This document shows, in pieces, positions 41,581 through 49,796 of a stretch of 64,000 nt of DNA. The translations under genes and the position numbers were made by a program. Each line of letters begins with the position of its first letter. Position 1 is the first letter of the stretch. The notes under the pieces are model-generated. The model saw nothing but the letters and a program-made list of their open reading frames with translations, searched no databases and was not told where the DNA came from. Origin of the DNA: Nocardia arthritidis NBRC 100137 (lineage in GTDB: Bacteria > Actinomycetota > Actinomycetes > Mycobacteriales > Mycobacteriaceae); the NCBI RefSeq assembly GCF_001612765.1, contig NZ_BDBB01000020.1, forward strand, positions 62,001 to 126,000, written 5' to 3'.

Positions 41581-43281
41581 ATGACGAGATCTTCGCAGGT
41601 AGAAGTGGGATCAGTAGTACTGGACGGCACACCGGCGGTGCCCGGAGTGGCGTGCGCGTCCGCAGTCCGGCCGGTCGCGCGCCCACGCGTCGAGGAGTCG
41701 ACGGATCTGATCCCCGAGTCCGGTCGGGCATCCGAGCAGGCGGCATTCGTGGCGGCGGCGACGACCGTCGCGGATCGTTTGCGGGGGCGCGCGGCACGGG
41801 CCGGCGGCGCCGCCGCGGAAGTGCTGGCCGCGAACGCCGCGATGGCCACCGACCGCGGCTGGCTCGGTGCGGCGGAGAAGCTGATCGCGGCGGGCACACC
41901 GGCGCGTGCGGCGGCGGTCGCGGCCACCGACCGATTCGCCGAGATGTTCACCGAACTCGGCGGAATGATGGCCGAACGCGTGACGGACCTCCGGGACGTC
42001 TGCGATCGGGTCGTCGCCGAACTGGCGGGCGCACCCGAACCAGGCATTCCGTTGCCCGAGCAGCCCGCGATCCTGCTCGCCGACGACCTCGCGCCAGCGG
42101 ATGCGGCGGCGCTCGATCCCTCGCTCATCATCGGCTTGGCCACGTCATTCGGTGGACCTACCAGCCACACGGCGATCATCGCGCGGCAACTCGGCATTCC
42201 TTGCGTCGTCGCGGTGGCCGGTCTCGACGCAGTCGCGGCGGGTACGCGCGTCCTGCTGGACGGCTCGTCCGGGCGCATCGTCATCGAGCCCGATTCCGAG
42301 GTTGCGGCCCGCGCGGTCGAGCGGTTCCGTTCCCGGGCAGCGCGCGACGCCTCTTGGGTCGGGCCGGGCGCCACCGCGGACAGCCACCGGGTAGAAGTGC
42401 TGGTCAACGTCCAAGACGGCTCGGGTGCGCAGGCGGCGCGCCGGACACCGGCCGAAGGTGTCGGCCTGTTCCGCACCGAATTGTGTTTCCTGGACCGGGA
42501 AACCGAGCCCGCGGTAGCGGAGCAGGAGCGCATCTACCGCGAGGTGTTCGACGCGTACGCGGGCGCGAAGGTGGTGATCCGGACCCTGGACGCCGGATCG
42601 GACAAACCGCTGCGGTTCGCCGACCATCCCGACGAGGCCAATCCCGCGCTCGGGGTGCGGGGTATTCGCATTGCCGCGCGCGATTCCGGAATCCTCGACC
42701 GGCAACTCGACGCGATCGCACGGGCCGCCGTGGGCCGTGTGCCGGCGCCCAGGGTGATGGCGCCGATGATCTCGACGGCGGCCGAAGCGGCATCATTCGC
42801 CGAGAAGGTGCGTGACCGTGGACTGATCCCTGGCGCGATGATCGAGGTGCCCGCCGCCGCGCTCACCGCGGAGGCGATTCTGCGCCACGTCGATTTCCTC
42901 TCCGTCGGCACCAATGACCTCGCGCAGTACACGATGGCGGCCGACCGGATGTCTCCGGCGCTGGCCGCCCTCACCGACCCGTGGCAGCCGGCGGTGCTGG
43001 CTCTCGTGGCGCGCGCCGCAGCCGCGGGTCAGCGTCTCGGCAAACCCGTAGGGGTGTGTGGTGAAGCCGCGGCCGATCCGGCCTTGGCTTGCGTGCTCGT
43101 CGGCTTCGGCGTCGGATCGCTGTCCATGGCGGCCGGCGCGGTCGCCGCAGTGGGCGCGGGGCTGGCCGAGGTGACCCATGAGCAGTGCGAGCGCGCCGGG
43201 GCCGCGGCGCTGGCGGCGACCGACCCGGCCGCTGCTCGTGCGGCCGTGCGAGCGATCCTCGACTGGATGTCCGGCGCCTGA
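41581..43281 (+). CDS. ptsI: Phosphoenolpyruvate-protein phosphotransferase (PTS enzyme I)
   Basis: A 566-residue enzyme I, which takes phosphate from phosphoenolpyruvate and passes it to HPr. The phosphohistidine domain has the active site GGPTSHTAIIAR (His196), and the PEP-utilising barrel has GVGLFRTELCFLD, the LRFADHPDEANPALGVRG block and the C-terminal signature FLSVGTNDLAQYTMAADR with the later GVCGEAAAD. The frame is open far upstream, but GGAGGT nine bases before the ATG at 41581 and the normal length fix the start. Divergent from the fru operon. Confidence 0.97.
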   Translation: MTRSSQVEVGSVVLDGTPAVPGVACASAVRPVARPRVEESTDLIPESGRASEQAAFVAAATTVADRLRGRAARAGGAAAEVLAANAAMATDRGWLGAAEKLIAAGTPARAAAVAATDRFAEMFTELGGMMAERVTDLRDVCDRVVAELAGAPEPGIPLPEQPAILLADDLAPADAAALDPSLIIGLATSFGGPTSHTAIIARQLGIPCVVAVAGLDAVAAGTRVLLDGSSGRIVIEPDSEVAARAVERFRSRAARDASWVGPGATADSHRVEVLVNVQDGSGAQAARRTPAEGVGLFRTELCFLDRETEPAVAEQERIYREVFDAYAGAKVVIRTLDAGSDKPLRFADHPDEANPALGVRGIRIAARDSGILDRQLDAIARAAVGRVPAPRVMAPMISTAAEAASFAEKVRDRGLIPGAMIEVPAAALTAEAILRHVDFLSVGTNDLAQYTMAADRMSPALAALTDPWQPAVLALVARAAAAGQRLGKPVGVCGEAAADPALACVLVGFGVGSLSMAAGAVAAVGAGLAEVTHEQCERAGAAALAATDPAAARAAVRAILDWMSGA

Positions 43282-43466
43282 CTATCTGCGGCACACTGAG
43301 GGTTCGATCTCAACCGCCTCGAACTCGGCGCTGATCCGCCTATCGCGCCGCGAACGGTGTGTGTTCGTCGCAAATATATGCGAATGTTCCTACGCCGCAG
43401 GTTATTACGCGGGACGCGTATTCGGGGTGCACTGCTGATACCGAGGGGTGTTGACCGGCTCTCGGG

Positions 43467-44072
43467 TCAACGGCGCGCCGGTTCGATGTCGAGCGCGCGT
43501 TGAAGCTGGCTTGCCCACCAGCGCAGCTGAGCGGTCGAGTCTTGCGCTGCCGCGCCGGTGAGGCCGGCGCTCCGACGGAAGTCGCTGCCGTAGAGGGGCT
43601 CGGTTGCCATCGCCTGGTGGAGGGCGGCGACCGCGAGTCGTGTCTCGTCGAGGGAACTTCCGGGAGGCCGGCTCCGATGCAGGGCGTCGACGACCGGGTC
43701 GAGCATGCCGGCACCACGGTCGCGCCATCCCGCCGCGTGCAGCGCCACCGCGAGTTCGCCGTAGCCGCCCCGGTACACGGACTCGAGCGACTCGACGAGG
43801 TCGAGGAGATCGGTGCCGTGCTCCAGCCATGCGGCGATGACGTCTCGGAGCGCGGCTCGAAGCCGGCGTCCACCATGGCGAAGGAGTTCGGCGAGCAGCT
43901 TCTCGCGATTGCCGAAGTGATGCGAGACGCCGGCGTCGGTCATGCCGACCCGCGCTGCCACTGCGCGCACCTGGACAGCGGGGACGCCTCCCTCGGCCAG
44001 CAGCGAAGCCGCGGCATCGAGGATCAACCGGCGGGCTTCGTCCGGTGGTCTGCGCGTTCTCGAATTGGTCAC
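43467..44072 (-). CDS. TetR family transcriptional regulator
   Basis: A 201-residue regulator with an N-terminal TetR helix-turn-helix (LILDAAASLLAEGGVPAVQV, VAARVGMTDAGVSHHFGNREKL) and a helical ligand-binding domain (ALHQAMATEPLYGSDFRR). The start is GTG at 44072. It is divergent from the hydrolase-DUF6817 gene, and ACCTTG/CAAGGT repeats lie between the two starts, so repression of that gene and itself is very likely. The ligand may be the substrate of the fusion protein. Confidence 0.9.
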   Translation of the reverse strand: MTNSRTRRPPDEARRLILDAAASLLAEGGVPAVQVRAVAARVGMTDAGVSHHFGNREKLLAELLRHGGRRLRAALRDVIAAWLEHGTDLLDLVESLESVYRGGYGELAVALHAAGWRDRGAGMLDPVVDALHRSRPPGSSLDETRLAVAALHQAMATEPLYGSDFRRSAGLTGAAAQDSTAQLRWWASQLQRALDIEPARR

Positions 44073-44080
44073 CTCGGAAT

Positions 44081-44138
44081 TTTACCTTGACTTGCCAAGG
44101 TTTCCCTGCGTAGCGTTACCTCGATGGCTCAAGGTAAA
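44081..44138. promoter_or_regulatory. TetR operator repeats (ACCTTG / CAAGGT)
   Basis: ACCTTG (44084-44089) and CAAGGT (44096-44101) form a 6-bp inverted repeat with six bases between. A further half-site CAAGGTAAA (44130-44138) is the exact reverse complement of TTTACCTTG at 44081-44089, giving a 9-bp pair 40 bases apart. A dimer could hold the short site, or two dimers could bridge the longer one. Confidence 0.65.
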
Positions 44139-44148
44139 TCGGAGGGGG

Positions 44149-44211
44149 ATGTCGATGGTCGAAATCATGGAGACGAGAACGAGATTCGGCACGGAGGTGA
44201 ATCAGCGATGA
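44149..44211 (+). CDS. Possible 18-20-residue leader peptide
   Basis: GGAGGGGG (44141-44148) is followed by a short frame, ATG 44149 or more likely ATG 44155 from spacing, that reads MVEIMETRTRFGTEVNQR and ends with TGA overlapping the ATG of the hydrolase gene (ATGA). The strong ribosome site and the overlap suggest translational coupling to the hydrolase. No similarity is recognised; it may be only a coupling leader. Confidence 0.45.
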   Translation: MSMVEIMETRTRFGTEVNQR

Positions 44212-45437
44212 CAGACATGACCCTTACGCTGCGCGACGTCACACTTCGAGCCACGGTGACCGGCGCGGGCCCCACGGTCCTGCTGCTTCACGCGGGCGGA
44301 GAACGTCGCGACGTCTGGGCACCGGTCACGGAGGGGATGACCGAGTGCGGACTGCGGACGGTGGCCTTCGATCTGCGCGGGCACGGCGAGAGTTCCGGGC
44401 GGGCGACCACCTTGCGGGCGATCGCCGACGACGTGATCGAGATGGTGGCTGGCGAACCGGCGCCGATCGTCGTGGTGGGCGCCTCCCTCGGAGGGTTCGC
44501 CGCCGTCGCCGCCCTCGCTGAGTCGTCCGTCGCGCGGCGTGTTGCCGGCCTCGTGCTCGTGGACGTCGTTCCCCATATCGATGCGGATCGCGCCCGCCGT
44601 TGGCTCGACGACCACGGACTCCTCGCCCGCGATACCGAGCTCGCCGACGACATTCTCGCGTCCCGCTCCGAACTCCACGCGATCATCACGGCATCGGACC
44701 TGCCCATTCTGCTCGTACGGGGAGGACCACGGTCTCCGCTCGGCGACGCCGACGTGGACCGGCTTGCCATGACCAACCGGCGCGTCACCGTTACCCGCGT
44801 ATCGGACGCCGGGCATCTCGTCGCTCGCGACGCCCCGGCGGCACTCGCGCGCATCGTCTCGGCGCATGCCACCAAGTGGCTCGGCACCGACGACGTCGTC
44901 CGCCGCGCGTTCGAGCTACAGCGCACGCTCGGCGCCGAACAGATCGATCACCCAGGCGGAACCCTGTTCGAGCACCTTCGCCGGGTGCACGCCCTCACCG
45001 TCGAATGGAACGCCGCGCCACGAACCCGGCTGGCGTCGATCTGTCACGCGTCATACGGCACCGACGGGTTCCGGCACGCCCTGCTACCGACCACGGATGA
45101 CCAACAGCTGCGCCACGTTATCGGCTCCGACGCGGCGGCGCTGGTGTACCTCTACGGCGCATGCGATCGCTCGCGCACCTACCGCGAGCTCGGTCGACGG
45201 CCCTTGCCCGTGACCGATAGATTCACCGGCAGCGCGAAGGCGATCGAAGGAACCGAACTCCGCGATTTCGCCGTCCTGACCATCGCCAACGAGCTCGACG
45301 TCGCCCGCCACGCCCAACCGGCACCGTCGATTCGCAGCGATATCCGTGACCTCGTCGCCGCCCTGGCCACGTACGCGCCGGACGAGGCGGGGGTAGCGCT
45401 CGCCGATGAGGCGCTCGCTCGAGCGAGCGCCGAGTGA
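44208..45437 (+). CDS. Alpha/beta hydrolase fused to a DUF6817 (HD-like) domain
   Basis: A 409-residue two-domain protein. Residues 1-220 are a compact alpha/beta hydrolase: VLLLHAGGERRDVW, DLRGHGESSG, the nucleophile elbow GASLGG (Ser93) and the histidine DAGHLV (His203); the cap is very short, and the usual acid after LLVRGG is not obvious. Residues ~250-400 match the DUF6817 pattern, with FEHLRRVHALTVEWNAAP, ICHASYGTDGF and FAVLTIANELDVARH, conserved histidines that suggest metal or substrate binding. The two domains normally occur as separate proteins. GGAGGTGAATC precedes the ATG. Control by the divergent TetR is likely; the substrate is unknown. Confidence 0.8.
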   Translation: MTDMTLTLRDVTLRATVTGAGPTVLLLHAGGERRDVWAPVTEGMTECGLRTVAFDLRGHGESSGRATTLRAIADDVIEMVAGEPAPIVVVGASLGGFAAVAALAESSVARRVAGLVLVDVVPHIDADRARRWLDDHGLLARDTELADDILASRSELHAIITASDLPILLVRGGPRSPLGDADVDRLAMTNRRVTVTRVSDAGHLVARDAPAALARIVSAHATKWLGTDDVVRRAFELQRTLGAEQIDHPGGTLFEHLRRVHALTVEWNAAPRTRLASICHASYGTDGFRHALLPTTDDQQLRHVIGSDAAALVYLYGACDRSRTYRELGRRPLPVTDRFTGSAKAIEGTELRDFAVLTIANELDVARHAQPAPSIRSDIRDLVAALATYAPDEAGVALADEALARASAE

Positions 45438-45547
45438 GCCCACCGGGCTACTCGAAGCCGTTACGATTCGTGTCCGGTCGGTGGGCAGCGATCTTCTCCT
45501 GCCGCGCTGTCGGCGTGTGGTGTCGTCGAATAGCGGGTTCTGTTGGT

Positions 45548-46438
45548 TCACAGCTGGATTGGGCCGAAGTCGGCGGCGGTGCGGGCCAGGGCGCGGATCG
45601 CGGCGCTGTCGGCGGTGGAGCGCCAGGTCAGGGCCCATTGCAGTTCGGGGGCGTCGGGCATGGGCAGGAAGGCGATGCCTGGGGGGGTGTTGTAGCGGGC
45701 CGCGAGCTCACCCAGCGGGTGGACGCACTGCCCGGACGCGACCAGGGAAAGGATCTCGTGGAAAGTCCGTGCGATCGGCCCGCGCGGGATGCGACGGCCC
45801 TGCGGTGTGTGGGTGGGGACCATGGACGCAACCCAGTAGTCGGGGGCGTCGGGACCGAAGTCGACAACACGGTTGTCGGCGAGATCCTCCAGGGACGCGG
45901 AGCCGCGTTGGGCCAGTGGATGGTCGGCGGCGACGGCCAGTACGCGGCGGCCGGTGAGCACGGTGGGGCCGACGGTGAGGTCGGGTTCGAGGACGGGTAG
46001 CCACAGCACGTTCACATCGTGTTCCCCGCTGCGGAGCGCGTTGAACGGATCGGCGCCGTTGACCTCCCCGAACGTGACGCCGCTACCCGGATAACGGGTG
46101 CGGAACGCCTCGAACAGGGGCCGCAGTTCGTGGCCGGCGTGCCCGAATACTCCGATCTTGAGGATCTGGCCTGCGCTGAGCCCGGCGGCTTCGGCGCGGG
46201 CGAGTGCGGCTTGGAGCAGGTCGTGGACTTGCTGTAGGTCTTCGCGCAGGCGCCGCCCGACCGGTGTCAGCTGCACGCGGCGACTGGTGCGTTCGAACAG
46301 TGCCGTGCCGATGCGTCGTTCTTGTGTGCGGATGGCCTGGCTGACGCGGGCCTGGGACACGTGCAGGCGTTCGGCGGTGCGGCCGAAGTGCAATTCCTCG
46401 GCCAGCGTCAGGAAGATCTCGATATCGCGTAGCTCCAC
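45548..46438 (-). CDS. LysR family transcriptional regulator
   Basis: A 296-residue LysR regulator. The winged helix is at the N-terminus (DIEIFLTLAEELHFGRTAERLHVSQARVSQAI), followed by the effector-binding domain beginning ILKIGVFGHAGHELRPLF. The GTG at 46438 is chosen because TGGAG lies about six bases ahead and LysR proteins begin just there; an upstream frame extension would cover the promoter. It is divergent from a truncated SnoaL-like gene and, beyond it, the FAD oxidoreductase / sigma factor pair, which are probable targets. Confidence 0.93.
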   Translation of the reverse strand: MELRDIEIFLTLAEELHFGRTAERLHVSQARVSQAIRTQERRIGTALFERTSRRVQLTPVGRRLREDLQQVHDLLQAALARAEAAGLSAGQILKIGVFGHAGHELRPLFEAFRTRYPGSGVTFGEVNGADPFNALRSGEHDVNVLWLPVLEPDLTVGPTVLTGRRVLAVAADHPLAQRGSASLEDLADNRVVDFGPDAPDYWVASMVPTHTPQGRRIPRGPIARTFHEILSLVASGQCVHPLGELAARYNTPPGIAFLPMPDAPELQWALTWRSTADSAAIRALARTAADFGPIQL

Positions 46439-46563
46439 GAATAACTCCAGAGTTATCAATCGGTCCACGAAGCTTACGTTGATCGGTTGTCGGTCTGCCG
46501 CGAAGCTGGATTTGTCACCGCGGCACAAGCCCTGGTGGACAGACCGACAGAGAGGCCAACCCG

Positions 46564-46773
46564 ATGAGCGACCCGCTGGTGATCGCGGACCGGGTCGAGA
46601 TCACCGCCCTGTGTGGCGAGGTCACCGACACGGTGATGATGCGTGAGGTCGCCCGTGTCGCATGTCTGTTCACACCCGAGGCGGTGATGCGGTGGCCACA
46701 CATCGACAAGGAGTTCGTCGGTGGCACGACATCCGCTACCCCGACTCGACGCCATTGCCCGGTGCGCCGCTGA
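46564..46773 (+). pseudogene. Truncated SnoaL-like protein
   Basis: A 69-codon frame whose first 52 residues (RVEITALCGEVTDTVMM, VACLFTPEAVMRWPHIDKEFVGG) match the N-terminal half of NTF2/SnoaL-like proteins, normally about 130 residues long. After GG it turns into TTSATPTRRHCPVRR and stops, as expected from a frameshift or deletion. A start codon with a weak ribosome site remains. It lies directly divergent from the LysR gene and was probably its original target. Confidence 0.6.
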
Positions 46774-46877
46774 CCACCCACCACTGAAACCGAAAGTCCT
46801 CGACCCCGCCTCACCGGCAGTCATAGGGACGGGGCTCACGCTGTCCTGTGCCCCACACCAAACGAAGGAAAGACAAC

Positions 46878-48062
46878 ATGAACAAGTACGAAGTCGTCGT
46901 GGTCGGTGGCGGATACGCCGGCGTGATGGCCGCCAATCGCCTGACGCAGCGCGACGACGTCAGGGTGACCGTGATCAACCCCCGCCCGGTCTTCGTCCCG
47001 CGGCTGCGGTTGCACCAGTTGGTGGGCGAAACCCACGAGGCGGTCGTCGAGTACCGGGACATCCTGGCCGAGGGTGTCGAGCTGGTGGTCGACAGCGTGA
47101 AGCGGATCGACGCGGCCGAACGCACGGTGGTACTGACCGACGGCGGCACGATCGGCTACGACTACCTGATCTACGCGGTGGGCAGCGGCAGCCCTGCGCC
47201 GCGGGTGCCGGGTGCGGCCGAGTTCGCTTACCCGGTAGCGACTTTGGAGGCGGCACAGCGGTTGCGGTCGGTACTCCTCGACACACCCATGACGGCTGCG
47301 GTGACGGTGATCGGGGGCGGCCCGACCGGAGTCGAGACTGCCGCCGAGCTGGCCGAGCAGGGGCGCGCGGTCACCTTGGTCTGTGGTGATGTCCTCGTTC
47401 CGTACCTGCATCCGAAGGCACGGCGCACGGCCCACAAGTACCTCGCCGAGCTGGGAGTGACCGTCATCGAGGGCTCCGAGGCGGCCGTCACCGCGGTGAC
47501 CCGCGAGGTCGTGCAGCTCGGTGACGGCCGGACGCTGGCGAGTGACGTGACGATCTGGACAGCGGGCTTCGGGGTGCCCGATCTGGCCGACCGTAGCGGG
47601 CTGCGCACCGATGCCGCCGGGCGTCTGCTCACCGACGAGACCCTGACCAGCGTTGACGACGAACGCATCGTCGCGGCGGGCGACTGCTCGGCGCCGTCGA
47701 ATCTGCCGTTCCGGATGAGTGCCTACGTCGCCTATTGCCTGGGCGCGCACGCCGCCGACACCCTGCTACGCCGGATCTCGGGTGAGCAGCCCTCGGCGAT
47801 CGACCTGTCGTTCATCGCCATGTGCCTCAGCTTCGGCCGAGAAGCCGGGATCTACCAGCTCGGTCATAAGAACGAGACCGGCACGCGGCTCTACTTCAGC
47901 GGGTCCATGGGCAAGAAACTGAAGGAAATCGCCTGCGAAGCCGGCATCAAGCATCTGGCGACCGAGGCCCGCAAGCCCGGTTCACACCGCTGGTTGAAAG
48001 ACGGCAAGCACCGGCCGGCGCTGCTGGCCCAGCGCGAGAACACGACTGTATCGGTCGGGTAG
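46878..48062 (+). CDS. FAD-dependent pyridine nucleotide oxidoreductase (NDH-2/AIF-like), second copy
   Basis: A 394-residue flavoprotein, the same length as its paralogue at 6518-7702 and alike throughout. It has the FAD motif EVVVVGGGYAGVMAANRL, the NAD(P)H motif VTVIGGGPTGVETAAELAEQ, TIWTAGFGVPDLADRSGL and RIVAAGDCSAP. No CxxC disulphide and no membrane anchor. It oxidises NAD(P)H with an unknown acceptor. GGAAAGACAAC precedes the ATG; an upstream start would add only ten residues. It is followed 124 bases later by an ECF41 sigma factor gene, with a strong hairpin in between. Confidence 0.9.
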   Translation: MNKYEVVVVGGGYAGVMAANRLTQRDDVRVTVINPRPVFVPRLRLHQLVGETHEAVVEYRDILAEGVELVVDSVKRIDAAERTVVLTDGGTIGYDYLIYAVGSGSPAPRVPGAAEFAYPVATLEAAQRLRSVLLDTPMTAAVTVIGGGPTGVETAAELAEQGRAVTLVCGDVLVPYLHPKARRTAHKYLAELGVTVIEGSEAAVTAVTREVVQLGDGRTLASDVTIWTAGFGVPDLADRSGLRTDAAGRLLTDETLTSVDDERIVAAGDCSAPSNLPFRMSAYVAYCLGAHAADTLLRRISGEQPSAIDLSFIAMCLSFGREAGIYQLGHKNETGTRLYFSGSMGKKLKEIACEAGIKHLATEARKPGSHRWLKDGKHRPALLAQRENTTVSVG

Positions 48063-48099
48063 GGCACCGAAAACCGTCATCTTCCCGGCAATGGTGACT

Positions 48100-48152
48100 C
48101 GGCCACCCTGTGCGGCGATGCCTGCGCTCGCGGACGCCGCACAGGGTGGCCG
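48100..48152. terminator. 18-bp perfect hairpin between oxidoreductase and sigma factor genes
   Basis: GGCCACCCTGTGCGGCG (48101-48117) and its exact reverse complement (48135-48151) make a 17-bp stem, extended to 18 by C48100 and G48152, around a 17-base loop. There is no U-run after it. In actinobacteria such stems can terminate without a U-tract; here it would set the ratio of oxidoreductase to sigma factor. A protein-binding site or RNA-stabilising element is possible instead. Confidence 0.65.
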
Positions 48153-48186
48153 GAGGCCGGATCCGACGGCAACCGGAGAGGACTAC

Positions 48187-49119
48187 ATGAACACCACACC
48201 CGACCCCGGTGGTCGGCAGGTCACGGACCGCAACGGTGGTGACCCCGCCATCATCGAGTCGACCGAAACGTTTCTCGCGCACCGTAACCTGCTCTTCACC
48301 GTCGCCTACGAAATGCTCGGATCCACCGCCGATGCCGAAAACGTCCTGCAGGAAACCTGGCTGTACTGGCGCAACATCGACTCCGGCCAGGTCAGCGACC
48401 CGCGCGCTTACCTGATTCGGACCCTCACCCGCCGGTCCCTGCACCGGCTGTGGTCGATGAAACGCCGCGGAGAATCCTCCGCCGGCCCGTGGCTGCCCGA
48501 GCCGCTGCCGACCGCGGGGGACACCGCCCAACAGGTCGAACTCGCCGAGAGCATGTGGAGGGCATTGATGCTGGTCCTCGAGATGCTCTCGCCGACCGAG
48601 CGCGCCGTGTACGTCCTGCGTGAGGCGTTCGACCTTGGTTACGACGAGATCGCCGACGCGGTCGGCGCGACCACTGCCGTGGTCCGTCAGATCGCGTATC
48701 GCGCCCGCCGCCATGTCACCGTCCGCCGCCCCCATCGGGTGGTCTCCGCAGACCGGGCCCGTGAGGCGGCGGAATCGTTGCAGCGTGCACTCGAAACCGG
48801 AGAACCGCAGGTCCTGCTCGAGGTCCTGGCTCCCAACGTCGTCCTCGTCTGTGACGGTGGCGGCGTCGAACGGGCTGCGATACGGCCGGTCACCGGCGCC
48901 GACAAGGTGGCCCGCTTCCTCGTCGGCGGGCTCGGGGCGAGCGCGGTATCGCTCACCGGCGAACCCGTCACCGTCAGCGGCACTGCGGCGTTGGCGGTTC
49001 ATGTCGACGGTGAACTCGACGGCATCCTGGCGATCGGTATCGACGGAGACCGCATCACCGGCCTCTACTTCGTCCGCAACCTCGCCGAACCGGCCAAGGT
49101 CGAATTCGAAACCCACTGA
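48187..49119 (+). CDS. ECF41-type (SigJ-like) sigma factor, second copy
   Basis: A 310-residue sigma factor. Region 2 (LLFTVAYEMLGSTADAENVLQ), the ECF41 linker GPWLPEP, region 4 (LSPTERAVYVLREAFDLGYDEIA) and a C-terminal SnoaL-like domain with the DGGG motif (VCDGGGVERAAIRPV) are present. It is a paralogue of the factor at 5625-6521, but here it has its own ribosome site (GGAGAGGACTAC) and a 25-residue longer N-terminal tail. Such factors often direct the gene beside them, so it probably activates the oxidoreductase upstream; promoters with its motif were not identified. Confidence 0.92.
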   Translation: MNTTPDPGGRQVTDRNGGDPAIIESTETFLAHRNLLFTVAYEMLGSTADAENVLQETWLYWRNIDSGQVSDPRAYLIRTLTRRSLHRLWSMKRRGESSAGPWLPEPLPTAGDTAQQVELAESMWRALMLVLEMLSPTERAVYVLREAFDLGYDEIADAVGATTAVVRQIAYRARRHVTVRRPHRVVSADRAREAAESLQRALETGEPQVLLEVLAPNVVLVCDGGGVERAAIRPVTGADKVARFLVGGLGASAVSLTGEPVTVSGTAALAVHVDGELDGILAIGIDGDRITGLYFVRNLAEPAKVEFETH

Positions 49120-49176
49120 GCTTGCGGTGGACCACCGGATTCACCACATCAGGTTGTGCGGGGCCTCAGGTCTCGG

Positions 49177-49785
49177 TCAGTGTTTCCACAGCTCCCGCCG
49201 GCGGTATCGGCGTTCCCAGAACAGCGTGTTGATCGCCGCGACGGGGCCGGGCATGGCGGCCAGGAAGTGTTGGCGCTGTTCGGGTGTCCTCGAGTCGAGG
49301 ACCCAGGGGACGTAGGCCGCCGCGCCGGAGGGGCCTTGTTTGCGGGCCATCGCGCCGCGAAAGGCGTTCCAGTCCTTGGGCGTCAGCACCTCGTCGATGA
49401 GGGGGAGGGCGGCGGTTTCCTCGTGGGCCATATGTTCGGTGAGGATGCGTGTCAGTATATGGACGTGTTCGGCGAGGTCTGCGGACTGGGTGCGCAGCGC
49501 ATTGTCGACGGCGTGCAGGGCGGGGTCGAGGGAGGCGTGTTCGGCTTCCATGTCGGCCATGAGGGCAGTGTCGGCGGGGCGGTCGGTCAGGCGCGCCAGT
49601 ACCGGGGGCCAGAGGGCGGCATCTTCGACGGTGTGGTGGACGTGGAGTTGGCGAGTGAAGTTCGCCCAGCCGGCGTGGACGCCGGGGGCGTCGCCGCGGC
49701 CGGCCGCGGCGACGGTGGCCAGTCGGGTCAGGTCGCGGCGGAAGGCGTCGTGGGTGGCGTACATGATGGTGAAGTCGATGGACAT
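49177..49785 (-). CDS. Hemerythrin-like (HHE domain) protein
   Basis: A 202-residue helical protein with metal-binding histidines and acids in the hemerythrin HHE pattern: YATHDAFRRD, QLHVHHTVEDAALWPPV, MEAEHASLDP and LTEHMAHEETAALPLID. The first ~150 residues form the di-iron four-helix bundle that binds oxygen, NO or oxidants; the tail (~150-202) is basic. AAAGGG precedes the ATG. It starts 11 bases after the NmrA-like gene, so the two are co-transcribed, and both probably respond to redox or nitrosative stress. Confidence 0.9.
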   Translation of the reverse strand: MSIDFTIMYATHDAFRRDLTRLATVAAAGRGDAPGVHAGWANFTRQLHVHHTVEDAALWPPVLARLTDRPADTALMADMEAEHASLDPALHAVDNALRTQSADLAEHVHILTRILTEHMAHEETAALPLIDEVLTPKDWNAFRGAMARKQGPSGAAAYVPWVLDSRTPEQRQHFLAAMPGPVAAINTLFWERRYRRRELWKH

Positions 49786-49796
49786 GATCGACCCTT

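Noticed and set aside
43450..43471. GTTGACC...GGTCAAC inverted repeat at the end of the TetR gene
   Set aside because: Seven-bp arms overlapping the stop codon; too weak to call a terminator with confidence.
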